Notes: generated from the letters alone by a model not told the origin. Numbered from the stretch's first letter, positions 8,446 to 22,122 are shown. The stretch is 64,000 bases of DNA from Pseudomonadota bacterium (GCA_018822105.1 JAHJLB010000011.1:186001-250000); one strand, 5' to 3'. Numbers and translations are program-made.

Positions 8446-9218
8446 GGCTTGGGCTCCCAATCCTCGCGTTCGCAGGCGCGCACGTGCTTGAGAAAGGCGT
8501 AGAACGCCCCGTGCGCGGCGTTGATGAATCCGGCCCGGCCGTCCAGCAGACCGAGCTTGAGCAGGTAGAGCTTGAAGAAGCGCGCCAAGCCGTGGACGAT
8601 GCCGACCAGCACGCCGCCGGGGCGGCCCTTGGCCTTGAGGTCGTCGGCCCCTTGCTGGGCATAGGAGTTGATCTTGTCCAGATGCTCGCGGAAATTGCGG
8701 TAGGGATAGTGGATGATGTCGCCGGCCAGCCTGCCGGTGTCGCCCTGGGGGTGGAAGCTGTAATGCGCGCCGCTGACGCGGACCTCCATGCCCGAAGGCC
8801 TGAACAGGCGCAGCAGCCGATCCGGATACCAGCCGCTGTGGCGCATGAAGCGGTTGAAATAGAAGGAGGAACGCGGAATCCAGTAGCCCGCGAGCTCCCG
8901 GTTTTCGGCCACTGCGGCCCGGATGTTCGCGGCCAGCTCATCGCTCAGGTACTCGTCCTGGTCCAGGCTGAGCACCCATTCCGCAGGGGGCTGCATGGCC
9001 CGGATGTATTCCAGCGCAAAGCAAAACTGCGGCCCCGGCCCCTCCCAGCGGCGCTCCAGCACCACCGCCCCGGCGGCGCGGGCGATGTCGCAGGTGGCGT
9101 CCGTGCTGAGGGAATCCACCACAATGATCTGGTCGCAGAAAGACAGGGACGCCAGACAACGCGGCAACAGGCGTTGGCCGTTGAAGGTCAGGATGAGTCC
9201 GATTGTCCGTGGGGCCAT
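8442..9218 (-). CDS. family 2 glycosyltransferase, LPS-core type
   Basis: A 258-residue GT-A fold enzyme. The first strand is IGLILTFNGQRLLPRCLASL, the nucleotide-sugar region follows (VVDSLSTDATCDIA), and the metal-binding DXD-like motif is LDQDEYLS. The family resembles WaaE/KdtX, which adds a glucose to the heptose of the lipopolysaccharide inner core; acceptor and sugar are inferred only. A hydrophobic patch near the C terminus (FFKLYLLKLGLLDG) could touch the membrane. The start is the ATG at 9218 just before the conserved strand. It is divergent from the gene at 9381 and is coupled to mnmA by a 4-base overlap. Confidence 0.85.
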   Translation of the reverse strand: MAPRTIGLILTFNGQRLLPRCLASLSFCDQIIVVDSLSTDATCDIARAAGAVVLERRWEGPGPQFCFALEYIRAMQPPAEWVLSLDQDEYLSDELAANIRAAVAENRELAGYWIPRSSFYFNRFMRHSGWYPDRLLRLFRPSGMEVRVSGAHYSFHPQGDTGRLAGDIIHYPYRNFREHLDKINSYAQQGADDLKAKGRPGGVLVGIVHGLARFFKLYLLKLGLLDGRAGFINAAHGAFYAFLKHVRACEREDWEPKP

Positions 9219-9380
9219 GTGCGCTCGCGGGGTTGCAGGGCCAGTGTCGACAGGCCGGTTTCGCAGGGATCGTCGCGCCCGCCTTGTACGACGCGCGCCC
9301 TTGGGGGTCAAGCCGATACGGCCGCTGGGCCGGCGCGGGCGGATTTGTGCTTTTGCACTGGCCGCGCTATACAGGGGCAT

Positions 9381-11120
9381 ATGAACGAGACCCTAGAGAC
9401 CCTCTGCCTTGAGCGCACCGTCACCCTGAAGGACACCGGAACGCGGCTGGACCAGTTCTGGGCGCGTGAACTGGCCGAGGCCGGGACCTCCCGCGAACGG
9501 ATCAAGGACTGGATACTGGCCGGGTACGCCGCCATCAACGGCAAGGCCAGCCGTAAGCCCGGCCAGCGCCTGGAGGGCGACGAGAGGCTGACCCTCATGG
9601 CCCCGGCGCCAACCTCACTGGACTCCCCACAGGGCGAAGACAGCCCGCTGACCGTTGTCCACCGCGATACGCATCTCGCGGTCATCGACAAGCCCTCTGG
9701 ACTGACCACACACCCCGCACCCACCCAGCCGGAAGGCACCCTGGTGAACCGCCTGCTGCACCATTTCCCGGAGCTCGCCCCGGAAGTTTCGGGCATGGAG
9801 GGCGAGCGGCCAGGCATCGTGCATCGGCTGGACAAGGACACCACGGGCCTCATCGCCGTGGCCCTGAACGAGGGCGCCCGCCTGGCAGTTTCCGCGGACT
9901 TTGCCGCCCGGCGTGTGAGCAAGACCTATCTCGCCCTGGTGCATGGCCGCCCGCAGTCCACTCTGGGCGACCAGGACGCCGGCGACATCGACCTGCCCAT
10001 GGGCCGCCACCCCAGCATCCGCACCAAGATGGCCGTGCTGCAGAAGGGCGGGCGCGAGGCGCGCACCTCCTGGCGGCGCCTGTGGACCGACCGCCTGGGC
10101 CGCGCCAGCCTGCTGGCCGTGCGCCTGCACACAGGCCGCACGCACCAGATCCGCGTGCACCTGGCGCACATCGGCCACCCCCTGGTGGGCGACCCGGTGT
10201 ACGGACCGGCGCAGCATGCGCACTGGCTGGCCCAGCCAGGACTCCTGGCGGCCCTGGCCACCCGGCAGATGCTCCATGCCTTCCGCCTGGTGCTGCGCCA
10301 CCCCGAGTCCGGCGAGAGCCTTGATTTCCGTAGCGACCCGCCCGAGGATTTCCTGGCCCTGGTACGGGCCCTGGCCGCAGACTGCCAGCGGGTGGTGCTC
10401 ACGGGCATGCCCGGATGCGGAAAATCCGCCCTGCTCGACGCCCTGGCGAGCACGCCCGAAGCCCCGCCCACCTTCAGCGCCGACGCGTGCGTGGCCGAGC
10501 TCTATGCCCCTGGCAGCGACGGCGCTGAGCTCATCGCCCGGAGTTTCGGCCGCGACGTCCTGAACGCCGACGGCGCCGTGGACAAAAGCCGCCTCCTTGG
10601 CCTGCTGCTGGACAAGCCCTTTCTGCGCCGCGAGCTGGAGGACATCATCCACCCCCTGGTGGAGCACGCCCTCAAGGACTTCTGGACCGCCCACGCCACG
10701 GAGGTCCTGGCCGTGGCCGAGGTGCCGCTGTTCCTGGAGGCCGGCTGGCGTTCGGGCCTGAACAGCTTCGCCGATGTCCTGGTCGGGGTGCGCTGCCCGG
10801 AGGAGCGGCGCCAGGGGATCATGCTCCAGAGCCGCGGTCTTGCGCCCGAAGTGCTGGCGGTCTTCGACTCCTGGCAATGGCCGGCGGAGCGCAAGCTGGC
10901 CGCCTGCTCCCTGGTGGTGGACAACGACGGTGGGCTGGACAGCCTGGGCGCCAAGGCCGGAGGACTCCTGGAGGCCCTGGCGCTGCAGCGCCGGGAACGT
11001 TCGGCGCGCTTCGAGACCCGGCTGGCCGCCCTGCTGGACGGCGTGGCCGCCGAGCCGGTGGAGCTGCCCGGAGACGCGGTTGAGGCGGAAGACTTCGACT
11101 GGGAGGAGGACGAGGCGTGA
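9381..11120 (+). CDS. fusion of RluA-family pseudouridine synthase and dephospho-CoA kinase
   Basis: One 579-residue reading frame with two enzymes. Residues about 18-75 form an S4 RNA-binding domain and 90-320 a pseudouridine synthase with HRLDKDT at 148-154 (catalytic Asp151) and the GRTHQIRVH motif. Residues about 335-540 form a dephospho-CoA kinase: P-loop TGMPGCGKS at 341-349, IIHPLVE, VPLFLEAGW and the final VVDNDG. The last part, rich in Glu and Asp, is a tail. The two halves normally act in unrelated pathways (23S rRNA modification; the last step of CoA synthesis). There is no stop, start or ribosome binding site at the junction. It overlaps the rhomboid gene by 4 bases. Confidence 0.92.
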   Translation: MNETLETLCLERTVTLKDTGTRLDQFWARELAEAGTSRERIKDWILAGYAAINGKASRKPGQRLEGDERLTLMAPAPTSLDSPQGEDSPLTVVHRDTHLAVIDKPSGLTTHPAPTQPEGTLVNRLLHHFPELAPEVSGMEGERPGIVHRLDKDTTGLIAVALNEGARLAVSADFAARRVSKTYLALVHGRPQSTLGDQDAGDIDLPMGRHPSIRTKMAVLQKGGREARTSWRRLWTDRLGRASLLAVRLHTGRTHQIRVHLAHIGHPLVGDPVYGPAQHAHWLAQPGLLAALATRQMLHAFRLVLRHPESGESLDFRSDPPEDFLALVRALAADCQRVVLTGMPGCGKSALLDALASTPEAPPTFSADACVAELYAPGSDGAELIARSFGRDVLNADGAVDKSRLLGLLLDKPFLRRELEDIIHPLVEHALKDFWTAHATEVLAVAEVPLFLEAGWRSGLNSFADVLVGVRCPEERRQGIMLQSRGLAPEVLAVFDSWQWPAERKLAACSLVVDNDGGLDSLGAKAGGLLEALALQRRERSARFETRLAALLDGVAAEPVELPGDAVEAEDFDWEEDEA

Positions 11121-11842
11121 TACCGCTGCGCGACGAAATCCCGCGCGTGCACACGCCCTACGCCGTCATCCTGGTCATCCTGGCCAACGTGGGGATGCAT
11201 GTCCTCCTCGGCACGGTGAACCCCTTCGCCCAGGAGCACCTCTACCACCTCTTCGGGGTGGTGCCGGCGCGCTACCTGTTCCCGGACTGGGCCGCCTTCG
11301 TGGGCTTTCCCGCCATGGGCGCGCTGCCTTTCCTCACCTACATGTTCCTGCACGGGAGCTGGTGGCACCTGCTCATGAACATGTGGATGCTCTGGATCTT
11401 CGCAGACAACATCGAGGATGTCATGGGTCCGGGCCGGTTCCTGGGCTTCTACCTCCTCTGCGGGCTGTCCGCCCTGGCCCTGCACCTGTACTTCAACACC
11501 ACATCCACCATGCCCATCATCGGGGCCTCCGGGGCCGTTGCCGGGGTCATGGGCGCCTACATCCTGCTGTATCCGCGCGGGCGCGTGCTGACCTTCATCC
11601 CCATCATCATCATCCCCTACATCGTCCGCCTGCCGGCCTGGCTGTTCCTGGGCTTCTGGTTCCTGACGCAGATCCTCTCCGGCCTGTTCGAGGGATTGAC
11701 CGGACACGCCCAGGGCATCGCCTGGTGGGCGCATGTAGGCGGATTTGTGGCGGGCATGGTCCTGGTGCGCCTGTTCATGAAGCCGGAACGCTGCTATTAC
11801 TGCGAGTACAAGGGAGCGAACCAGGACTTCCGTTTCGAATAG
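11117..11842 (+). CDS. rhomboid family intramembrane serine protease
   Basis: A 241-residue polytopic membrane protein with about six hydrophobic segments. The catalytic dyad is visible: Ser138 in GASGA and His206 in HVGGF. The conserved loop FLHGSWWHLLMNMW is at residues 77-90. Rhomboids cleave transmembrane substrates inside the bilayer; the substrate is unknown. The start is a GTG that overlaps the stop of the fusion gene (GTGA). The cytoplasmic C-terminal tail carries a CYYC pair at 226-229, which might bind metal or form a disulfide. No partner substrate gene is visible. Confidence 0.9.
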   Translation: MIPLRDEIPRVHTPYAVILVILANVGMHVLLGTVNPFAQEHLYHLFGVVPARYLFPDWAAFVGFPAMGALPFLTYMFLHGSWWHLLMNMWMLWIFADNIEDVMGPGRFLGFYLLCGLSALALHLYFNTTSTMPIIGASGAVAGVMGAYILLYPRGRVLTFIPIIIIPYIVRLPAWLFLGFWFLTQILSGLFEGLTGHAQGIAWWAHVGGFVAGMVLVRLFMKPERCYYCEYKGANQDFRFE

Positions 11843-11888
11843 GCCGCGCTGCCCAGACAAACCCTGGGCCAGCCTGTGGAAAACTCCC

Positions 11889-11916
11889 TTGACTTGCCGG
11901 AAACACACATTATTGT
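11889..11916 (+). promoter_or_regulatory. candidate promoter for cbpA-cbpM-clpB
   Basis: TTGACT at 11889-11894 and TATTGT at 11911-11916 are separated by 16 bases, a sigma-70-like layout about 55 bases before the cbpA start. No CIRCE element (HrcA site) and no clear sigma-32 site was seen. Confidence 0.4.
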
Positions 11917-11970
11917 GGCATACTGGAACCGCGTGGCGCAGCCTCTGGCGCGCAAGGAGCACAACCCGCA

Positions 11971-12939
11971 ATGAGCGTTGAATACAAAGACTATTACAAG
12001 ATCCTCGGGGTGCCGCGCACTGCCAGCCAGGACGAGATATCCAAGGCCTTCAAGAAGATGGCCCGGAAATTCCATCCCGACCTGAACCCCGGGGACAACA
12101 CGGCCGAGGCCAAGTTCAAGGAGGCCAACGAGGCCAACGAGGTGCTCAAGGACCCGGAAAAGCGCAAGCTCTACGATCAGCTGGGCGCCAACTGGCAGCA
12201 GGGCCAGAACTTCCAGCGCCCGCCGGGCTTCGAGAACATGCACTTCCAGTTCACCGGCGGCCCTGGCGGCGGTTTCGGCGCGGGCGGCTTCAGCGATTTC
12301 TTCGAGACCCTGTTCGGCGGGGCCGGTGGGCCACCGCGCGGCGGCTTTAGCGGGTTTTCCGGCGGTCAGCATCCGCGCTCCCGGCGCGGCCAGGACGCCG
12401 AGGTCACCTACGAGATAGCCCTGGAGCAGGCCTACGCGGGCGGACCGCAGTCCATCAGCCTGCAGGAGCAGGTCCTTGGGCCGGACGGGCGGCCCACGCT
12501 GCAGACCAAAACCCTGAAGGTCAACATCCCGCCCGGGGTCAAGGACGGGCAGAAGATCCGCCTGTCCGGGCAGGGCAGCCCGGGCCTGGGCGGCGGCGAG
12601 GCCGGGGACCTGTATCTCAGGATCAAGCTGGCCCAGCACCCCAGATTCAAGGTCAAGGACGACAACATCATCTTTGATCTGAGCCTGAGCCCCTGGGAGG
12701 CCGCCCTCGGCGCCACGGTGCGGGTGCCGACCCTGGACGGGGCCGTGGAGATGAAGATACCGCCGGGCGTCAGCTCCGGTGCCCGACTGCGCGTGCGCGG
12801 CAAGGGCATGGGCGCAGCGGGCAGGCGCGGGGACCAGATGGTGCGCATCATGATCCACACGCCCAAGGAGCTCACCCCAGAGGAGCGGAAGCTTTGGGAG
12901 CAATTGGCCCAGGTGTCCAGCTTCGCGCCCAGGGATTGA
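11971..12939 (+). CDS. cbpA: DnaJ-like co-chaperone CbpA
   Basis: A 322-residue J-domain protein. The J domain occupies about residues 5-72 with the HPD motif at 35-37. A Gly/Phe-rich linker (about 75-135) follows, then the two-part DnaJ C-terminal substrate-binding domain. The cysteine zinc-finger of true DnaJ is absent, so this is the CbpA type. It would stimulate a DnaK ATPase and bind unfolded proteins. The next gene encodes a CbpM-type modulator 36 bases on, and clpB follows, so the three likely form one stress operon, distinct from grpE-dnaK at 19543. Confidence 0.92.
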   Translation: MSVEYKDYYKILGVPRTASQDEISKAFKKMARKFHPDLNPGDNTAEAKFKEANEANEVLKDPEKRKLYDQLGANWQQGQNFQRPPGFENMHFQFTGGPGGGFGAGGFSDFFETLFGGAGGPPRGGFSGFSGGQHPRSRRGQDAEVTYEIALEQAYAGGPQSISLQEQVLGPDGRPTLQTKTLKVNIPPGVKDGQKIRLSGQGSPGLGGGEAGDLYLRIKLAQHPRFKVKDDNIIFDLSLSPWEAALGATVRVPTLDGAVEMKIPPGVSSGARLRVRGKGMGAAGRRGDQMVRIMIHTPKELTPEERKLWEQLAQVSSFAPRD

Positions 12940-12975
12940 TCCGAACCTCCTCTTTCGAACCGACGAGGAACCGAC

Positions 12976-13290
12976 ATGACGCTGAAGAAAAATGATCCCG
13001 GCACCCTGCCCATTCCATCGGAGTTCATCGCCTGGACGCGGCTGGTGGAGCTGACCTGCGTGGAGCCCGCCACCATGGCCGAGCTTCTGGACATGGGCTG
13101 GATCGACCCGGTGCGCACCCAGGCGGACGAATACCTGTTCCGCACCCGCGACGTGCTGCGCATCCAGAAGCTCCAGCGCCTCTGCCGCGACCTGGAGATA
13201 TCCTTTGCCGCGGGCTGCATCATCGTGGATCTCATCGACCGCGTGGAGCGCCTGGAGCAGGAGCTCTTCGAACTCCGCCGCCTGCTGTAA
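12976..13290 (+). CDS. cbpM: CbpM-like chaperone modulator
   Basis: A 104-residue protein with a MerR-like helical opening and a C-terminal coiled segment ([15 protein letters not shown]). In E. coli CbpM binds the CbpA J domain and blocks its action with DnaK; the same role is likely here because the gene directly follows cbpA. GAGGAA a few bases before the ATG serves as ribosome binding site. The DNA-binding ability of MerR relatives has not been shown for this family. Confidence 0.85.
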   Translation: MTLKKNDPGTLPIPSEFIAWTRLVELTCVEPATMAELLDMGWIDPVRTQADEYLFRTRDVLRIQKLQRLCRDLEISFAAGCIIVDLIDRVERLEQELFELRRLL

Positions 13291-13357
13291 GCCGGCTGGC
13301 GCGCCAAACAAGCTCGCTGGGCGCATCCGCCCGGCCAAAAAAGCTGGAGGACACGCC

Positions 13358-15955
<2,598 letters not shown>

Positions 15956-16013
15956 GCATTGGGGCGCCCGGGCGGCTTCCCTCTGCCCACGCGCCCAATC
16001 CGTTTTTCAGGAC

Positions 16014-17147
16014 GTGGTGTTGCGCATACTGATGAAGAATCTTCTCGCGCTGGCGCTGGGGCTGGCCGTGGCCGCAATGGCGGCGGAAGCCTGCCTGCGC
16101 CTCTACAACCCTTTGCCCTTCCGCGTGAAGAACGCGGACATCGTCCTGCCGCTGAACGCACGCTACCACATCACAACCCACGCCGGTTCCAAGCTTGACC
16201 CGGAGGTGGTGCACACCAAGAATTCTCTGGGCTTCCGCGGTCCAGAGCCTCTGGCCGATAAGGTGGCCGCGCTGCGCATCGTCACCATAGGCGGCAGCAC
16301 AACGGAATGCTTCTACATCAGCGACGGCAAGACCTGGCCGGACCTTTTGCTGGCGCGCTGCCGCGCAGATCTTGGGCCGGGGGTCTGGCTGAACAACGCC
16401 GGCCTCGACGGGCACTCCACCCGTGGGCATGCCCTGCTGCTGCGGAAATTCCTGGGCCGCCTGAAACCGGACGTGGCCCTGTTCCTCGTCGGGATCAACG
16501 ACCTGGACATCGAAACACGCGCCGGCTACGACCTCGCCATCGACCGCAGCGCGGACCTGGGCAGCCGGGCATCCCTCGCGGCCCGGCTCCGCCAGCTGTC
16601 CTTGCGCTCGGAGCTGGTGGACACCCTTGTCAACCTGCGCCGGGCCTGGTTCGCCAAGCGCGCCGGACTGCACCACGCGATCCTCGACTTCCGCAGCCTG
16701 CCCAGCGCGGCAGACCCAGGCCGGGCGGAGCTTCCGGAGGCGGACCGGCTCAACGCCTATGCCGAACGCCTGAGGGAACTGCTCGCCCTGAGCCGCGCAC
16801 AGGGCATGACCCCCGTGCTGCTGACGCAACCCGCGCTCTATGGCGGCGGCCTGGACCCGGACACGGGCCTGGACCTGGGCACCGTGCAGACGGGCGGAGG
16901 CCTGACGGGCCACATGGCCTGGGCCAGGCTGGAGGCCTACAACGATGTCACCCGGCGGGTGGCGCGGGCCGAGGGCGCAGAGCTGGTGGACCTGGCCGCG
17001 GCCCTGCCCAAGCGTTCCGCATTCTTCTACGACTTCATCCACTTCTCCAACGCCGGCAACGAGGCCGTGGCGGACATCGTGTTCACGGCCCTGCGGGACT
17101 TTCTGACCCGCGCCGCAGCGGACAGAAAGGGGGCAGACCGTCTATGA
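16014..17147 (+). CDS. SGNH/GDSL-type hydrolase, membrane-anchored or secreted
   Basis: A 377-residue protein with a hydrophobic N-terminal segment (about residues 8-25), probably a signal anchor. An SGNH-like fold follows: TIGGSTTE holds the candidate nucleophile Ser, FLVGINDLD the oxyanion-hole Asn block, and FIHFSNAGN the final Asp/His block (DFIHFS). Such enzymes are esterases or acyl-transferase partners acting on envelope polysaccharides; substrate unknown. The start is unclear: GTG at 16014, GTG at 16017 or ATG at 16032 are all in frame. The gene stands 58 bases after clpB with no obvious terminator between. Confidence 0.75.
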   Translation: MVLRILMKNLLALALGLAVAAMAAEACLRLYNPLPFRVKNADIVLPLNARYHITTHAGSKLDPEVVHTKNSLGFRGPEPLADKVAALRIVTIGGSTTECFYISDGKTWPDLLLARCRADLGPGVWLNNAGLDGHSTRGHALLLRKFLGRLKPDVALFLVGINDLDIETRAGYDLAIDRSADLGSRASLAARLRQLSLRSELVDTLVNLRRAWFAKRAGLHHAILDFRSLPSAADPGRAELPEADRLNAYAERLRELLALSRAQGMTPVLLTQPALYGGGLDPDTGLDLGTVQTGGGLTGHMAWARLEAYNDVTRRVARAEGAELVDLAAALPKRSAFFYDFIHFSNAGNEAVADIVFTALRDFLTRAAADRKGADRL

Positions 17148-17300
17148 GCAGGCGCTAGAACGACGAAGGGAGCGTGGTGTTTGACGACGTAACGGCGGTG
17201 GTGGCCAAGGCGGTCTAGGGCGGCAGGGTGCAGTAGAATATTTTGGAGCTTGGCGCGCACAACCTGAGAAGGTTCTGCCTGCCTGAACGGAGGTTTGCCA

Positions 17301-18059
17301 TTGCCCCAGATCTTCCCGCGACTCATGACTTCGTGTCTGCTTGCTCTGCTCCTTTTCAGCGGGTGCAGCGCCTCGCCGGAGGCTCACCCGGCCGCACCCC
17401 TGCCCCCCAAGACGAAAGACCAGTTGATTGTTCAGAAATATGCAGCCTTCCTCACGGCAGAACAGCAAGGCGAATGGGCAAAGGCCAGAGCGATCCTCAC
17501 AGAGCTGGCCGAGTCGGGCCATGCCTATTCGCAGTCACGCCTCGGCCTTCGGCTGCTCAGCGGACGGCAATATACGCAGGACCTGCCCGGGGCTCTGCAC
17601 TGGCTCACCAGGGCATCTGAATTGGGGAGCGCGCGTGCGCAAAACGGCCTTGCGAGCATGTACGCAAACGGACGCGGCGTCCCTCGAAACCATGAGATCG
17701 CCTTCAGGTATTACAGCATGGCGGCAAGGGGAGGCGATGCCGATGGCTGCTACAATCTAGGCAATTGCTACGGGAGTGGCCGTGGCACCGCGCCAGACCT
17801 TGCGGAAGCGATACGCTGGCACAGGCGGGGTGCGGAGCTGGGCGGCAAATGGGCGCAGGCGTCGCTTGCGAAGTGCTACCTGAAGGGACTCGGTGTGGAG
17901 CGGGACTACCGGCAGGCCTTCCAGTGGGCCACCTTGGCGGTCACGGCATGGAATCTCGACGCCGTGCAGACACAGAGCAGCGCGGCAGCGAACCTAACAC
18001 CCCAGCAGTTACGGGAGGCCCATGACTTTGTGTCGCAATGGCGCCCGCTCAAGCCGTGA
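17301..18059 (+). CDS. Sel1-repeat lipoprotein
   Basis: A 252-residue predicted lipoprotein. The signal peptide ends at LLFSGC, giving a lipid-anchored mature protein. Residues about 60-220 contain Sel1-like helical repeats, recognisable as AAxxGxxxAxxxLGxxY-type patterns (for example around YANGRGV, YGSGRGT and YLKGLGV). Sel1 proteins usually act as scaffolds. I choose the TTG at 17301 because GGAGG ends 7 bases before it; an in-frame TTG at 17295 is too close to the site and an ATG at 17325 would leave no positive charge before the hydrophobic core. The 153 bases between this gene and the SGNH gene hold no other gene. Base usage is slightly less GC-rich than in its neighbours. Confidence 0.8.
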   Translation: MPQIFPRLMTSCLLALLLFSGCSASPEAHPAAPLPPKTKDQLIVQKYAAFLTAEQQGEWAKARAILTELAESGHAYSQSRLGLRLLSGRQYTQDLPGALHWLTRASELGSARAQNGLASMYANGRGVPRNHEIAFRYYSMAARGGDADGCYNLGNCYGSGRGTAPDLAEAIRWHRRGAELGGKWAQASLAKCYLKGLGVERDYRQAFQWATLAVTAWNLDAVQTQSSAAANLTPQQLREAHDFVSQWRPLKP

Positions 18060-18158
18060 CGCCACAGCGCACTCTGCGCGGGTATGGCAGGAGAGTGTGT
18101 CCAGCCTGCTCGACAGGACAAAGGACTGGGCGCGGGCCGATGTCGAATGGGAGACTTC

Positions 18159-19376
18159 ATGCCATTGTTGACTGAAGACCACCTCGCCTCCTACGCCGAG
18201 GTCCTCGTCTGGGCCATGCGCACGTCCCGCGCCGTGCCCTTCAAGAACGGCGAGCTGGTGCTCTTGCGCTACGACCACGACGCCCTGCCCCTGGCCGAAG
18301 CCGTCTACGCCGCGCTCATGGACGCGCACCTGCACCCCCTGCCCCAGGCCCTGCCCACAAGCTTCATGCAGTCCGAGCACTTCGGCAACTCCAGCTTCGG
18401 CCAGCTCACCTTCGCCCAGCCCGGGCTGGACGAGCTGCACAAGGCCGCCGCCGGGGTCATCACCATCCTGGCGCCCGACGACCTGACCAGCCTCGCCCAC
18501 ATCGACCCGCGTACCATCGCCGCCGGGGAGCAGACCGAGATGCGCTCCCTGGGCGTATTGGACCGCCGCCGCCGCGCCGGGCTGCTGGGCTCCACGGTCT
18601 GCCTGTACCCCACGAGCGCCCTGGCCGAGGCCAGCGGCATGGAGCTGCCCGAGTACGCCGAGCGCCTGGCCCGGGCCTGCCTGCTTATGACGCCGGACCC
18701 CGTGGCCGAGTGGAAGCGCGTGCGAAAGGAGCTGGCCGCCATGGGCAAATGGCTGGACAGCCTCAACATTTCGCGCCTGCACCTGGAAGGACCGCGCTGC
18801 GACCTGACCCTCTGCCCCGGCGAAAAGCGCAAGTTCGTGGGCGTCACGGGCCGCAACATTCCCGGCTTCGAGCTGTACCTGGCCCCGGACTGGCGCACGG
18901 TGGAGGGGGTCTTTTTCGCCGACCAGCCGAGCCTGCGCTGGGGCAGGCTCATGTCCGACGTGCGCCTGGAGTTTCATGGCGGCGTGGCGCTGAACACCAC
19001 CGCCGGGCACGGCGGGCAGTTCCTGGCCGGGCGGCTGGCGTCGGATGCCGGCGCGCGCCGTGTGGGCGAGTTCTCCCTCACGGACAAGCGCCTCTCCAGG
19101 GTCGAGCGCTTCATGGCCCACACCCTGCTGGACGAGAATTTCGGGGGCGAGTTCGGCAACTGCCACATCGCCCTGGGCGGGGCCTCGGCCGCCAGCTTCT
19201 CCGGCCCGCCCCAGGAGCTCACCCAGGAGCGCGAGGCCGAGCTCGGGTTCAACGCCTCGGCCATGCACTGGGACCTGGTGAACACGGAGCAAAAGCGCGT
19301 CACGGCGGTCATCCCGGGCGTCAATGGCGGCACGGGCCGGCGCACCATCTACGAGAACGGCCACTTCCTGGTCTGA
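18159..19376 (+). CDS. M29 family aminopeptidase
   Basis: A 405-residue metallo-aminopeptidase of the AmpS/AmpT (thermophilic aminopeptidase) family. The C-terminal catalytic half shows the metal-ligand blocks: a Glu in WRTVEGVFFADQ, a segment LDENFGGEFGNCHIALGG with Glu and His, and the final HWDLV. It releases N-terminal residues from peptides in the cytoplasm. The ATG at 18159 is preceded by GGGAGA; the frame upstream to 18084 has no family similarity. It stands alone, about 100 bases after the Sel1 gene. Confidence 0.9.
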   Translation: MPLLTEDHLASYAEVLVWAMRTSRAVPFKNGELVLLRYDHDALPLAEAVYAALMDAHLHPLPQALPTSFMQSEHFGNSSFGQLTFAQPGLDELHKAAAGVITILAPDDLTSLAHIDPRTIAAGEQTEMRSLGVLDRRRRAGLLGSTVCLYPTSALAEASGMELPEYAERLARACLLMTPDPVAEWKRVRKELAAMGKWLDSLNISRLHLEGPRCDLTLCPGEKRKFVGVTGRNIPGFELYLAPDWRTVEGVFFADQPSLRWGRLMSDVRLEFHGGVALNTTAGHGGQFLAGRLASDAGARRVGEFSLTDKRLSRVERFMAHTLLDENFGGEFGNCHIALGGASAASFSGPPQELTQEREAELGFNASAMHWDLVNTEQKRVTAVIPGVNGGTGRRTIYENGHFLV

Positions 19377-19424
19377 CTGCTGAAATTTCCGCCCCCGGGC
19401 CCAGCAAATCCGCCCCCCGGCCTG

Positions 19425-19452
19425 TTGACATCCCCCAGCTCATGCTTACTCC
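19425..19452 (+). promoter_or_regulatory. weak candidate promoter for grpE-dnaK
   Basis: A perfect TTGACA sits at 19425-19430, followed after 16 bases by a poor TACTCC at 19447-19452. The intergenic stretch 19377-19542 holds no gene. No CIRCE inverted repeat is visible. The assignment rests mainly on the -35 box. Confidence 0.25.
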
Positions 19453-19542
19453 TATCAAAGACGCGACGCCGGGTCAGCTTGTGTTGAAGCCGCCCGGCGT
19501 CCTCGCACGTTTAAGACCAAACATGCACACGACGGAGCCACG

Positions 19543-20103
19543 ATGCCGGAAATCGACGAGAGCAACGAGGAACAGGCCCTGGACGCAGGCGCCGAAGCGC
19601 CCAAGGTGGACATCAGCGAGGAAGAGCTGACGGCCCTGTGCAAGGCCCATGTCTGCAGCAAATGCGCGGTCATGGCCGAGGCCGAGGACATCAAGCTGCG
19701 CGCCCTGGCCGACAACGAGAACTTCAAGCGCCGCATCAGCCGCGAGACCGACGAAGTGCGCCGCTACGCCACGGAGTCCGTGCTGTCGGACCTCCTGCCC
19801 GTGCTGGACAACCTCTCCCTGGCCATCGAGCACGCCGGAGACAGCGACGCGTGCAAGAACATCGTCATGGGCGTGGACATGACCCGCAAGATCTTTCTGG
19901 ACATCCTCAAGCGCCACGGCCTGGAGTGCGTGGGCTCCTGCGGCGAGGCCTTTGACCCGGCCATGCACGAGGCCATCGGCGCCGTGTGCGAGGAAAACAG
20001 CGCGGAGGGCTGCGTGGTCAAGGTGGCCCAGAGCGGCTATGTGCTCAAGGGCCGCGTCATCCGCCCGGCCAAGGTGCTCGTGAACAAGAAACCGGAAGCT
20101 TAA
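19543..20103 (+). CDS. grpE: nucleotide exchange factor GrpE
   Basis: Releases ADP from DnaK. The 186 residues show the family plan: an acidic disordered start, a long coiled coil (about residues 48-95, ALADNENFKRR) and a beta-rich head (EAFDPAMHEAIG and GYVLKGRVIRPAKV). Unusual are cysteines just before the coiled coil, Cys33-x4-Cys38-x2-Cys41 with His36, and more in the head (GLECVGSCGE, VCEEN, EGCVV). The gene lies 84 bases before dnaK and probably shares its transcript; no hrcA or dnaJ is next to it. Confidence 0.95.
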   Translation: MPEIDESNEEQALDAGAEAPKVDISEEELTALCKAHVCSKCAVMAEAEDIKLRALADNENFKRRISRETDEVRRYATESVLSDLLPVLDNLSLAIEHAGDSDACKNIVMGVDMTRKIFLDILKRHGLECVGSCGEAFDPAMHEAIGAVCEENSAEGCVVKVAQSGYVLKGRVIRPAKVLVNKKPEA

Positions 20104-20187
20104 GCCTTCCGGTCTTTACATCGGCGAAACCGGACTTACTAAAAGACGCAACAGAAACACCATCCCCCACCCCTGGAGGTTCGCATC

Positions 20188-22122
<1,935 letters not shown>

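Noticed and set aside
19377-19542. A CIRCE (HrcA) or sigma-32 site before grpE
   Set aside because: No inverted repeat of the right sequence; a CCCCAGCT stretch has no matching -35 at the proper distance.
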